DNA of 33,359 nt, taken from NCBI GenBank assembly GCA_945868575.1, contig CAMBMH010000025.1, forward strand, positions 1-33,359. The letters run 5' to 3'. Shown here piece by piece: positions 16,516 to 24,824 of this stretch. The DNA is from Singulisphaera sp. GP187 (GTDB lineage Bacteria > Planctomycetota > Planctomycetia > Gemmatales > Gemmataceae). A program made the position numbers and the translations under genes. Positions within the stretch are counted from its first letter, which is position 1. The number at the start of each line of letters is the position of its first letter. The notes under the pieces are model-generated. The model worked only from the letters and a program-made list of their open reading frames with translations, had not been told where the DNA came from and did no database searches.

Positions 16516-16705
16516 TCGACGGAAAGACGCAAGTTGACCGACCCCCATGGGCCTGCCCGATTGCGATATTTTCACGAATCCGACAGGAGTTCTGTTGTAG
16601 AAGCTGATAGGGCTCGAGTTTTTTGGAATGGCGGGAGTTGTCTGAATAAGATAAGATCTTTGGTGGATTGGGCTGGTTGCTTCTGGGCGCCTTCCTGACT
16701 TCCAC

Positions 16706-16778
16706 GGGCCTTTAGCTCAACGGTCAGAGCAGGGGACTCATAATCCCTTGGTTCCGGGTTCGAATCCCGGAGGGCCCA
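16706..16778 (+). tRNA. tRNA with CAU anticodon, probably tRNA-Ile2 (lysidine type)
   Basis: A full cloverleaf can be drawn. The acceptor stem is GGGCCTT with AGGGCCC (one G-U pair), the D stem GCTC/GAGC, the anticodon stem GGGGA/TCCCT with loop CTCATAA, and the T stem CCGGG/CCCGG with loop TTCGAAT. The discriminator base is A. CCA is not encoded. The anticodon CAU fits elongator Met or Ile2. The body (TTAGCTCA, GACTCATAATC then TTGGT) is closer to the bacterial tRNA-Ile2 pattern as I remember it, where the C is changed to lysidine to read AUA. Initiator Met is ruled out by the paired first acceptor position and the lack of the three G-C anticodon-stem pairs of initiators. Confidence 0.9.
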
Positions 16779-17015
16779 TTAAGCAATTACCCCTGCTATC
16801 TGGTTTTGGCTATTGGATTTTCCAAACCAGAATCGAATTCGGGGAATCCATTCGGGAATAGTTCAAACCGTCCGGATCCTGAATTAGGTTATCATTGGGG
16901 CAATTCTCCGTGCCCTGAAAGATCCCGCAGACACAATTATTTCGTGTTTAAGCTGAACCTCTGGTCCAATTTTTGATTTTGCTCCTTTCGGGTCGGCCCA
17001 ACCTTGGAGGGGGAA

Positions 17016-19328
17016 ATGGTTTTTGGTTTTTTCCATCGGGGATTTTCCATGCGCCTTTTGATCTTGGGACTGAAAACTTGTGGACTACTTGGGCTAATCA
17101 TTTGCCCGGGACCATGGACCTGGGCCCAAGCTCCTGATCCCTCCCAACTGACTCTGGACCGGATCTTTGCGTCGGATGATTTCCGGGGCGAGCGCGACCC
17201 CATGGTCCGGTGGCTGAATGCGACCACCTATGTGGAATTGCGCCCGGCCGAAAAAGGCAAAAGTGGAAACGACCTCATTCGCGTCGATGCCAAAACCGGG
17301 TTGGAGACCATGTTCCTTCCAGGAACAAAATTGCTTGCCCCAAATGGCGAGCCTATACGGATCGATGACTACTCCTTTTCCGTTGATGGGGATGTTATTT
17401 TAATCTATACACGATCGGAAAAGGTGTGGAGACGCAATACCCGAGGCGATTATTGGACCTTTCGGATCTCAACAGGCCACCTGGTGAAACATGGAAAAGG
17501 GGCCAAGCCATCCTCGATAATGTTCGGCAAGCTTTCACCCGATGGTAGGAACCTGGGCTATGTCCGGGACAATAACCTGTTCGTTGAGCCGGTGGATGGA
17601 GGGGAACCGCTGGCGCTAACCTCCGATGGTTCCGAAGAAATCATCAACGGCACTTTTGACTGGGTCTATGAGGAAGAGTTTGATTGCCGGGATGGATGGC
17701 GCTTTAGCCCGGATGGAAAAGCGATTGCCTATTGGCAGCTTGACACCAAAGGTGTTCCGCGTTTTACCATGATTGACAATGTCCAAGGTAAATATCCCAA
17801 GTTGACGACCTTTGCCTACCCAAAAACCGGGGAACAGAATTCGGCCTGTCGAATTGGTGTGGTTTTGGTTTCGGGAGGGAAAACCACCTGGATGGATATT
17901 CCCGGCGACACCAAAAAGGAGTATTATCTACCGCGCATGGACTGGACGGGAAGGCACGGGGAATTGATGGTCCAGCGGATCAATCGGCTACAAAACCAAA
18001 AGGACTACCTCCTTTGTGAAGCTTCCAACGGCAAAACGGTTCCAATTCATTCGGACAACGACGCGGCTTGGGTCGAGGTCCATGATGAGTCGATGTCCTG
18101 GAGCGAAAAAAGTTACATTCCCTTTCTGTCCGAAAAAGAGGGATGGCGCAGTTTGTACCTCTTGTCCCATGATAAAGGAAAGGAAGCGAATCATCCCATC
18201 AGAGTGACGCGCGAACCCTTTGATGTGATCCGGTTGGTCTGGATCGATACCAAACAGGAAAAGGCATACTTTCTTGCGTCGCCTGACTCTGCTTCGGAGC
18301 AATATCTTTATTGTGTTTCCTGGGGGGAAAGCCCTTCGAAGGCGGTTCGCCTCACCCCGGCTTCATTTAAGGGAAGCAACGATTATCAGCCAGGCCCAGA
18401 TGGAACCATGGCGCTTTGGACCCATTCGTCATTTGGTGAGCCTCCAGTCTCCCATTGGATCGATTTGGCCACGCACAAGGTCCTACGACCCTGTCAAAAT
18501 TCCGCAAGATCGCGAACCGCGATTGGGAAATTGGCCCGTACACCCGTGGAATTTTTCAAGGTGGATATTGGGGATGGAGTAAAGCTGGATGGTTGGCTTA
18601 TGAAGCCGCCAGGATTTGACCCCGACAAAAAATATCCCATCCTCTTTCATATTTATGGTGAACCCGCGGGACAGACCGTGGTGGATCGATGGGGAGGGAG
18701 CAATTATCTTTGGCACCTGATGCTCACACAGCGCGGGTATTTGATCGCCAGCATCGACAATCGGGGGACACATGCCCCCAAGGGGAGGGAATGGCGCAAG
18801 TCGATTTACAAAAACATTGGGACCCTTGCCTCCATGGACCAATTGGCCGCGGCGAAGCAATTGCTCAAGCGATCCTATATCGACAAGGATCGGGTTTCTG
18901 CATGGGGTTGGAGTGGCGGAGGCTCGATGACCCTGAACCTTATGTTCCGCTATCCGGAAATCTACAAAACCGGCATGGCGGTGGCTCCTGTACCCGACAT
19001 GACCCTTTATGACACAATTTACCAGGAGCGGTATATGGGGTTACCCCAAACCAATCCAAAGGAATATGCGACCGGTTCCCCCATTCACCATGCGTCGGGC
19101 CTTCGGGGAAATCTTCTCATTGTGCATGGGACGGGAGATGACAATGTCCATTATCAGGGGACGGAGAAACTGGTGGATCGACTGGTCGCCGAAAACAAAC
19201 GGTTCACCCTGATGCCATACCCCAACCGGTCACACTCGGTCTCCGAGGGAAAAAACACCACAAGGCATCTTTATAGTTTGTTGACCAGCTATCTGGAAAC
19301 GGCGAATCGCGAGGTCAAAGCGCCCTAA
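17016..19328 (+). CDS. dipeptidyl peptidase IV-type S9 serine peptidase, secreted
   Basis: The 770-residue protein has an N-terminal signal peptide ending near TWAQA. A DPP IV-type beta-propeller follows, including DWVYEEEF (the glutamate pair that binds the substrate N-terminus) and WRFSPDGKAIAYWQLDT. The C-terminal alpha/beta hydrolase domain carries the complete triad: Ser633 in GWSGGG, Asp708 in GTGDDNVH and His740 in NRSHSV. It should remove dipeptides from peptide N-termini, typically after Pro or Ala, in the periplasm. Two starts compete. The ATG at 17016 has GGAGG at a five-base spacing. The ATG at 17049 gives a more compact signal peptide and is preceded by the same GGGATTTTCC seen before the ceramidase-like gene. 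It is transcribed alone and meets the convergent glycosidase gene 106 bases later. Confidence 0.95.
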   Translation: MVFGFFHRGFSMRLLILGLKTCGLLGLIICPGPWTWAQAPDPSQLTLDRIFASDDFRGERDPMVRWLNATTYVELRPAEKGKSGNDLIRVDAKTGLETMFLPGTKLLAPNGEPIRIDDYSFSVDGDVILIYTRSEKVWRRNTRGDYWTFRISTGHLVKHGKGAKPSSIMFGKLSPDGRNLGYVRDNNLFVEPVDGGEPLALTSDGSEEIINGTFDWVYEEEFDCRDGWRFSPDGKAIAYWQLDTKGVPRFTMIDNVQGKYPKLTTFAYPKTGEQNSACRIGVVLVSGGKTTWMDIPGDTKKEYYLPRMDWTGRHGELMVQRINRLQNQKDYLLCEASNGKTVPIHSDNDAAWVEVHDESMSWSEKSYIPFLSEKEGWRSLYLLSHDKGKEANHPIRVTREPFDVIRLVWIDTKQEKAYFLASPDSASEQYLYCVSWGESPSKAVRLTPASFKGSNDYQPGPDGTMALWTHSSFGEPPVSHWIDLATHKVLRPCQNSARSRTAIGKLARTPVEFFKVDIGDGVKLDGWLMKPPGFDPDKKYPILFHIYGEPAGQTVVDRWGGSNYLWHLMLTQRGYLIASIDNRGTHAPKGREWRKSIYKNIGTLASMDQLAAAKQLLKRSYIDKDRVSAWGWSGGGSMTLNLMFRYPEIYKTGMAVAPVPDMTLYDTIYQERYMGLPQTNPKEYATGSPIHHASGLRGNLLIVHGTGDDNVHYQGTEKLVDRLVAENKRFTLMPYPNRSHSVSEGKNTTRHLYSLLTSYLETANREVKAP

Positions 19329-19392
19329 CCCGGGACCAGCGCCCATCGGACGCCACAGCTTGCTTGATCGACCCGAAATCCCGAATGGCAAT

Positions 19393-19421
19393 CGCCCGGT
19401 TTTTTGTTTATTGGCCGGGCG
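19393..19421. terminator. possible terminator between convergent peptidase and glycosidase genes
   Basis: CGCCCGG (19393-19399) and CCGGGCG (19415-19421) form a perfect seven-base stem. The 15-base loop is T-rich, and no clear T run follows either arm. It sits in the 106-base gap between convergent genes. Confidence 0.35.
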
Positions 19422-19434
19422 CGCCAAAATCGGA

Positions 19435-21783
19435 CTATCGCGGCTTGCGCATCACCCAGATGTCGGTGACATAGTGGCGATTGCGCCAATTGAGATGGGT
19501 TTCGTCCATCGCCTCCCAGGTCAGGGTGATCTTTCCATCCTTGAGGGCTTCCTGGGGAACCTCAAACTCGTGAAGGGTCACCTGGCCATAGGTTTCCCCT
19601 TTTTTCAGGAGTTTGGCGCGCTTGCCATCGACCATAAGTGGGGATTCCCGTTGGGAAAATAATCGGACAATATGGGGTGTTGCCGGATCCAGTGCTTCGT
19701 AGGTAAGTCCCGTCGGTATTTCGTCCTGATAGACATGCCACGCCAACCGCAGGGGATTCCTTTCGGGCCCCAGGTTTCGCTGGGTCGGACCAGTCAAAGT
19801 GTTGGCGTTGCGGATGGCATCGCCCATATCCTGGAGTTTCACCATGCGCGGAGATCGGCCAACATGACCAATCACATCATAGTAACCTCCTGGACCGGAA
19901 TTTTCCCAATTTACAATCTTTTGAATCGTTTTAAGCTGCTCCTCTTTGGAGGACATTTTGCCAATCAGGTTCAATTGGTCTTCGATAAACCATCGATTAT
20001 TCAATGGATAATCGAGATAGTCAAGTACCGCGCCCCGTTCATAGCCGCTGGCCTGGTGGCGGGGCATACTGGTCTGCAATCCAACAGACTTGAACAACGA
20101 ATCGCACAAAGCCACAATTTTCATCCTTGTTTCGGCAAGGATCGGTCGGGATTCGGCTTCCTTTAGCTTGGCTCTTGCCAAGGCAAACGACCTGGTGGGT
20201 TCATCAGGATCGGCTTTCGCCAAAATCGCCAGTGCTTCCTGCTCCAGTCGGGTCTCGTTAAGCAGACGCTGCCTCGTGTAGGCATCATAAAAAGCCCGCA
20301 TCAGGTGCATTTCAAAGCGCCAATTGGCTGATGTGTCCCCAAGTTGCGAGGCAAGGAGTTCCCAGAGGATGATTGTGGAAGAAACGGATCCGTTGGTTGC
20401 AAGGGGGCCGCGCCAATTGGTCTCAAGGGCAAGAAGCGCATCCGCACCCGCGTTGGCCAAATCTGGGCGAAAATAGAACCGTGCATAATCCTTCGCGATT
20501 TCGCGCACCGGCCGATTGGGCTCCCAACCCAACTGGGACCAGACCGATTTGTTAAAATCATCATGAACCCCATCCGAATAGGTGAGGAAACCTTTGGTGT
20601 GTCTATAGCCATATTGGTAAATGGCCTTCATATCCGCGGGTCGGGGATTGACGGCTTCACGGCCAAGGGTCATTCCATAAGCCGGATCCCACCAGGGAAC
20701 CGGATATTGACAACGGACATTATGAGTGATGTCCGGATACCAACGGATCGGATAATTTTGAGGTAGTCTTTGGCGGGTTTCCTCCAGTGGCGGGGAACTT
20801 GGCCCCATGACCACACCTCCCAACCATGTCGGTTTTTTATCCGCGACATAAGCGTAAAAGAACTCGACATCCTTTTTCTTGAAACCCTGAAGGGAAAGCC
20901 AAATTTTTGCCTTTGGGTGGTGGTTGGAAACGGTTTTCGCCATTTTTTCAAGGAATGGGAGGAGGTTGTTGGCGTGGTTGTCTCCGGGGTCGCCTCCGGG
21001 GACAAAAACCGCATCGAGTCTTTTGCATGCTTTGTAGAAATCGTCCTGGAGTTTCAGGAAGGCAGCCTCCTTGGCGATATTGGGAACCTCGAATTGGACG
21101 GGAACCCAAACCCAGTGATCAAGATCATATTTGGCACAAATTTCAGCGATTTTCAGGTTCATCTCCGCCCGCGGAAGTTTCATGTGTGGGGACGGATCGT
21201 TATCCTCGAATGGAATGTTTTCGATGGCGTTTGCTCCGAAGATCGCGCTCTCGCGGAAGTGCTGGTCAAATTGGTCGACGGTCCATGCATCCCAACTGTT
21301 CGCCCGGGCTCGGTAGCCGATCTGATGCCCCCGAAGGGGGACATCGGGCGCTGATACACAGGAAAACCTGGAATCCAGGGATAGACGCCCTTTGGACCAT
21401 TCCAGAGTTCTGAGGAGTTTGCCCACGCCAAACATCACTCCCCGACCATCGGTCCCCAATACCTCGACAATGGTTTGCGTTGTTTCCTGGGCCGGGATCA
21501 CCCGGATGGAAAAACCCTCCGGAGTTTGGGGCACCTTGTCTTTGGTTCCCAAACCCAGCCGGATCAGGGATCCAGCCGATTCGGTTGGGCTTTCGGAAAT
21601 CGGAAGGGTCAATCCCGTCCGTTTGGCGATTTCCTCGCTCAGGATGGTTGCGGCTGCCTTTTCCGCGGGGAATCGCTCACCGGCTCGAACGACAATGGCC
21701 GCGCGGCTCAAATCCAATTCCTGCCCAAGGGCCTGGTCGATAGAAATGGAAAACAAAAAAAAACAGAGGCACCAACGGACCAT
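19435..21783 (-). CDS. secreted alpha-glucuronidase-like glycoside hydrolase
   Basis: The 782-residue protein begins MVRWCLCFFLFSISIDQALG, a signal peptide. Residues about 25-140 resemble the N-terminal alpha/beta domain that precedes GH67 and GH20-type catalytic domains (AAATILSEEIAKRTG, then GVMFGVGKLLRTLEW). A TIM-barrel-like region starts at PLRGHQIGYRARANSWDAWT, with IFGANAIENIPFEDND, CAKYDLDHWVWVP and YPIRWYPDITHNVRCQYP. The closing 100 residues are beta-rich. It most resembles what is labelled alpha-glucuronidase-family glycosyl hydrolase in planctomycetes, so it probably releases a sugar acid from a glycan in the periplasm; catalytic acids were not assigned. I chose 21783, because GGGAG lies eight bases upstream. 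It faces away from the MFS/aldolase pair across a 380-base region, which suggests shared control. Confidence 0.75.
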   Translation of the reverse strand: MVRWCLCFFLFSISIDQALGQELDLSRAAIVVRAGERFPAEKAAATILSEEIAKRTGLTLPISESPTESAGSLIRLGLGTKDKVPQTPEGFSIRVIPAQETTQTIVEVLGTDGRGVMFGVGKLLRTLEWSKGRLSLDSRFSCVSAPDVPLRGHQIGYRARANSWDAWTVDQFDQHFRESAIFGANAIENIPFEDNDPSPHMKLPRAEMNLKIAEICAKYDLDHWVWVPVQFEVPNIAKEAAFLKLQDDFYKACKRLDAVFVPGGDPGDNHANNLLPFLEKMAKTVSNHHPKAKIWLSLQGFKKKDVEFFYAYVADKKPTWLGGVVMGPSSPPLEETRQRLPQNYPIRWYPDITHNVRCQYPVPWWDPAYGMTLGREAVNPRPADMKAIYQYGYRHTKGFLTYSDGVHDDFNKSVWSQLGWEPNRPVREIAKDYARFYFRPDLANAGADALLALETNWRGPLATNGSVSSTIILWELLASQLGDTSANWRFEMHLMRAFYDAYTRQRLLNETRLEQEALAILAKADPDEPTRSFALARAKLKEAESRPILAETRMKIVALCDSLFKSVGLQTSMPRHQASGYERGAVLDYLDYPLNNRWFIEDQLNLIGKMSSKEEQLKTIQKIVNWENSGPGGYYDVIGHVGRSPRMVKLQDMGDAIRNANTLTGPTQRNLGPERNPLRLAWHVYQDEIPTGLTYEALDPATPHIVRLFSQRESPLMVDGKRAKLLKKGETYGQVTLHEFEVPQEALKDGKITLTWEAMDETHLNWRNRHYVTDIWVMRKPR

Positions 21784-22163
21784 GTAGTAAGCTCCCATCA
21801 CGGAAGATTTCTTTTTATGTTAGAAAATCAGCTTGAGGAAACGGGTATCTTCTTCTCAATGGGGATCTTTCATTTGAGTTTCCCTTTCCTTTCGGTTCCT
21901 GGTTGGGTATTGGTATCACCATGATTTTTCGGTATCTGTGAAAAAACCGATTTTGGCCAAATTGGCGTGTTCCCGGTTTTCTCCTCGCCTCTTTGGCCCA
22001 CGAGACCGAAAACAACTTCTGGACAAGGTCCAACAAGGGTCCAACTTCCCGGACCGGTACCACCCCGGTTTTGGGCCCGGATCGTTGTTCAGCCCATCAA
22101 GAGGGATGTTTCTCCGAATCCTTCAAGCGGATCTGAGCCCTCAAAGACAAGGTCCCATTCATC
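21784..22163. other. divergent promoter region (380 bp) of the sugar-acid locus
   Basis: No gene is seen. The region separates the glycosidase gene (minus) from the MFS/aldolase pair (plus), so promoters for both should be here. The decanucleotides AAGGTCCAAC and AGGGTCCAAC stand at 22025-22034 and 22036-22045, one helical turn apart, about 120-140 bases before the MFS start. No clear -35/-10 pair was recognised. Confidence 0.45.
22025..22045. promoter_or_regulatory. direct repeat (GGTCCAAC twice), operator candidate
   Basis: Two copies of a ten-base element differing at one position lie head to tail with an 11-base period. That places both on the same face of the helix, as in sites for regulators that bind direct repeats. 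The location between the divergent genes makes a role in control plausible but unproven. Confidence 0.35.
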
Positions 22164-23423
22164 ATGAACTCCTCCCCAACCAGGCCCTCCAGATCGCCGA
22201 TTGCGACGGCATGGCTTGTGGTCGTTTTGCTGATGCCGGTTGCGCTGCTTAACTATCTCGATCGGCAAATGCTTGCCACGATGAAAAGCTCGGTGATGGC
22301 GGATATCCCATCCATTGAGACGAGTGCCAATTGGGGGTTCATGCTTGGGCAATTCAAATGGGTTTATGCGTTTCTGAGTCCGGTGGGTGGGATCGTTGCC
22401 GATCGATTGGGGCGGAAGTTGACCATCTGTTCGAGCCTTTTTGCCTGGTCGCTGATCACTTGGTGGACGGGACAGGTGGAGACCTATTCCCAACTTCTTT
22501 GGGCCCGGTCCTTCATGGGAATCAGCGAGGCGTTTTATATCCCCGCGGCACTTGCGCTAATCGCCGATTTTCACACCGGACCGACCCGTTCACGGGCCAT
22601 TGGAATGCACCAGATGGCGATTTACCTTGGGCAAATCGTAGGCGGATTTGGGGGATATGCGGCGGATGACCCAACTCTTGGTTGGCGGGGGACTTTTGCC
22701 CTGTGTGGAATTGCGGGGATTGTCTACACGGTTCCCCTTGCGCTCCTCTTGCCTCGCGCCTTGGGGGTTGGGTCTGTAAAGAGTGAAGAAACCGGACTTC
22801 CAAAAGCATCGTGGACAAAATTATTCGTAAATAGTTCTTTTATCCTTTTGGTGCTCTATTTTACTTTGCCTGCGCTTTCAGCCTGGATCGTGCGCGACTG
22901 GATGCCCACCATCCTCAAAGACAAGTTCGAGATTGGCCAGGGGATCGCCGGGGTTTCCGCAACGCTTTATTGGCAGATCGGCGCGATTGTCGGCGCGCTG
23001 ATCGGAGGGTTTTCGGCGGACAAGCTGATGCGCTGGACGATTCGCGGCCGCATATACGCGAGCGCCTTTGGCATGATGCTTTTGATTCCGGCGCTTTTTG
23101 GAGTGGGAAATGCCCCAACGCTATTTATTGCCGTGGCTTTTCTTGTATTGTTTGGCTTGGGTTGGGGGATTTTTGACACCAACAACATGCCCATTCTTTG
23201 CCAAATCGTCCCTCCGGGACTAAGGGCGACCGGTTATGGCATCATGAACCTGGTAAGTATCAGTTGCGGCGCCATCGCAGATTGGACATTTGGGATCCTT
23301 AAAGATTATAATTCGCCTCTCAACAATATTTTCGCCGTCTATGCCGCTTTCGCCGCGATTTCCGTTGTTCTTGTCCTTCTGATTCGTCCCAACCCCTCCC
23401 TAAAGGATTCTCAAGCCGCATGA
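22164..23423 (+). CDS. MFS transporter, probably for a sugar acid
   Basis: The 419-residue protein has about 12 hydrophobic helices. The first contains LNYLDRQML (the N-Y-x-D-R pattern of the anion:cation/hexuronate-type MFS group) and the loop between helices 2 and 3 has GGIVADRLGRK. This group imports hexuronates, galactonate and other organic anions with protons. The gene overlaps the next one by ATGA, so transporter and aldolase are made together. An uptake role for the acid split by that aldolase follows: N-acetylneuraminate or a 2-keto-3-deoxy acid precursor. No strong Shine-Dalgarno stands before the ATG. Substrate cannot be settled from sequence. Confidence 0.9.
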   Translation: MNSSPTRPSRSPIATAWLVVVLLMPVALLNYLDRQMLATMKSSVMADIPSIETSANWGFMLGQFKWVYAFLSPVGGIVADRLGRKLTICSSLFAWSLITWWTGQVETYSQLLWARSFMGISEAFYIPAALALIADFHTGPTRSRAIGMHQMAIYLGQIVGGFGGYAADDPTLGWRGTFALCGIAGIVYTVPLALLLPRALGVGSVKSEETGLPKASWTKLFVNSSFILLVLYFTLPALSAWIVRDWMPTILKDKFEIGQGIAGVSATLYWQIGAIVGALIGGFSADKLMRWTIRGRIYASAFGMMLLIPALFGVGNAPTLFIAVAFLVLFGLGWGIFDTNNMPILCQIVPPGLRATGYGIMNLVSISCGAIADWTFGILKDYNSPLNNIFAVYAAFAAISVVLVLLIRPNPSLKDSQAA

Positions 23424-24322
23424 AATACCCAAGGATCGAAGGTTTCGTTGCCGCAACATTCACCCCTTTCCAGACCGATGGATCGCTTGATCTGGAAGGG
23501 GTCGAGGGGATGGCCGAACACCTCGAAAAAAATGGTGTTCGCGCTGCGTTTATCGCCGGAACGACAGGCGAAAGCCCGTCCCTCACCCTCGAAGAGCGGT
23601 TGGGTTTGACAAAAAAGTGGTCCGAGGTGGTACGCGGAACCAAATTGGGCCTGATGGTTCATGTGGGGTCCAATTGTCTGGCCGATTCGCGAACCTTGGC
23701 CGTGCAGGCTCAGGAATTGGGCGCGATGGGCATCTCCGCTGTGGCACCTTCCTATTTCAAACCCCAAGCCCTTTCAGACCTGATTGATTGTTCGGCTTCG
23801 ATCGCTGCCGCCGCGCCGGGTTTGCCTTTTTATCACTATGACATTCCGATGCTAACCGGAGTGAATCACTCGATGGCGGCGTTTCTGGAACAGGCCCCGG
23901 CCAAAATACCCAACCTCGCTGGGATCAAATATTCCAACCCTGACTTGGTAACCCTTCAGGAGTGCCTGGCCCAAACCGATTTCGATGTGCTTTGGGGCAT
24001 GGACGAGGCCCTTCTTGCAGCGATGGCGCTTGGTGTTAGGGGTGCTGTGGGAAGCACCTACAACTTCATCGCGCCCATTTTTCACAAGCTTGTTGCCTGT
24101 TTTGAAAAGGGGGACCTCGTTTCTGCCCGGGCAGAGCAGATCAAAGCGGTCAAGTTTGTGCGCGCGCTCTCCAAGCGGGGCTATTTCGCATCGGCCAAGG
24201 TGCTTTTGGATCTGATGGGGTTGAAAGGTGGCGACCCACGGTTGCCGCACAAAAGCTTAAGTCCAACAGAAAAGGCCGAATTTGGAGTGGAGATGCGAGT
24301 TATGGGTGTTTTGGAAATTTAG
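23420..24322 (+). CDS. N-acetylneuraminate lyase / dihydrodipicolinate synthase-family aldolase
   Basis: The 300-residue protein has the length and motifs of the DHDPS/NAL class I aldolase family: GTTGES at 47-52, the Tyr of YDIP (Tyr140) and the Schiff-base lysine Lys170 in GIKYSNPD, with GSTYN near residue 212. The YDIP and GIKYSN wording is closer to N-acetylneuraminate lyase than to DapA, so cleavage of sialic acid to N-acetylmannosamine and pyruvate is the first guess. 2-keto-3-deoxygluconate-type aldolases share the fold and remain possible. The gene is translationally coupled to the MFS transporter, and a secreted glycosidase is divergent from the pair. It acts in the cytoplasm. A strong terminator follows. 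Confidence 0.9.
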   Translation: MKYPRIEGFVAATFTPFQTDGSLDLEGVEGMAEHLEKNGVRAAFIAGTTGESPSLTLEERLGLTKKWSEVVRGTKLGLMVHVGSNCLADSRTLAVQAQELGAMGISAVAPSYFKPQALSDLIDCSASIAAAAPGLPFYHYDIPMLTGVNHSMAAFLEQAPAKIPNLAGIKYSNPDLVTLQECLAQTDFDVLWGMDEALLAAMALGVRGAVGSTYNFIAPIFHKLVACFEKGDLVSARAEQIKAVKFVRALSKRGYFASAKVLLDLMGLKGGDPRLPHKSLSPTEKAEFGVEMRVMGVLEI

Positions 24323-24369
24323 CCTGCTAGATGGTGTTAGGTTTTCTGATTTGGCCACATCAAATAAAA

Positions 24370-24403
24370 AAGGGGATTGGGCAGCGAACTGCCTAATCCC
24401 CTT
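24370..24403. terminator. bidirectional rho-independent terminator
   Basis: A 15-base stem (24370-24384 with 24389-24403, one G-T mismatch) closes a CGAA loop. A-rich sequence lies before it and a T-rich stretch (GTGGTTTTTATT) after it. It separates the convergent aldolase and small lipoprotein genes. Confidence 0.88.
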
Positions 24404-24428
24404 GTGGTTTTTATTCTCTAATTTCCGA

Positions 24429-24788
24429 TCAAGGGGTCAATTTGAGATCCAGGTTGGCGCCATTGGAAACCTGGACGCTTGCGTCCTTGTTTCCTTGACG
24501 GTACTTTGCTGGAACCTGAGTTGCTTCCGCTCCGCCTTTAAGTTGGAAGAAGTAAGCATACTTTCCGGGAATCGCTTTTCCCTTGAAGGTGCCATCGGCA
24601 CCAACTGGAGCATAGGCTGGACGACTGGTGTTGTCCATTGGTTGAAGGGCCAGTTCCATGTAGCCGACTGGCTTGCCAGCGGCATCCGTTACTTTGCCCG
24701 AAAAATCCACCGGCTCAGCAAGAGGTCTCGCCGACTCACCACAGCCCAATACTACCAGAGGCAGAAGGGCAACAAAAAAGGATCTCAT
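24429..24788 (-). CDS. small lipoprotein with carboxypeptidase-regulatory-like fold, behind DUF1559 copy 2
   Basis: The 119-residue protein starts MRSFFVALLPLVVLGCGES; LGC is a clear lipobox, so Cys16 should be lipidated. The rest (FSGKVTDAAGKPVGYMELAL, GTFKGKAIPGKYAYFF) matches a single beta-sandwich of the carboxypeptidase-regulatory-like/transthyretin-like type, common in planctomycete lipoproteins. It begins 36 bases after the DUF1559 gene on the same strand, without a terminator between, so the two are probably one operon. An AGGAAG is found nine bases before the ATG. Confidence 0.88.
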   Translation of the reverse strand: MRSFFVALLPLVVLGCGESARPLAEPVDFSGKVTDAAGKPVGYMELALQPMDNTSRPAYAPVGADGTFKGKAIPGKYAYFFQLKGGAEATQVPAKYRQGNKDASVQVSNGANLDLKLTP

Positions 24789-24824
24789 AACTTGCGACTT
24801 CCTAATGGTTTAATGAATCAATAC

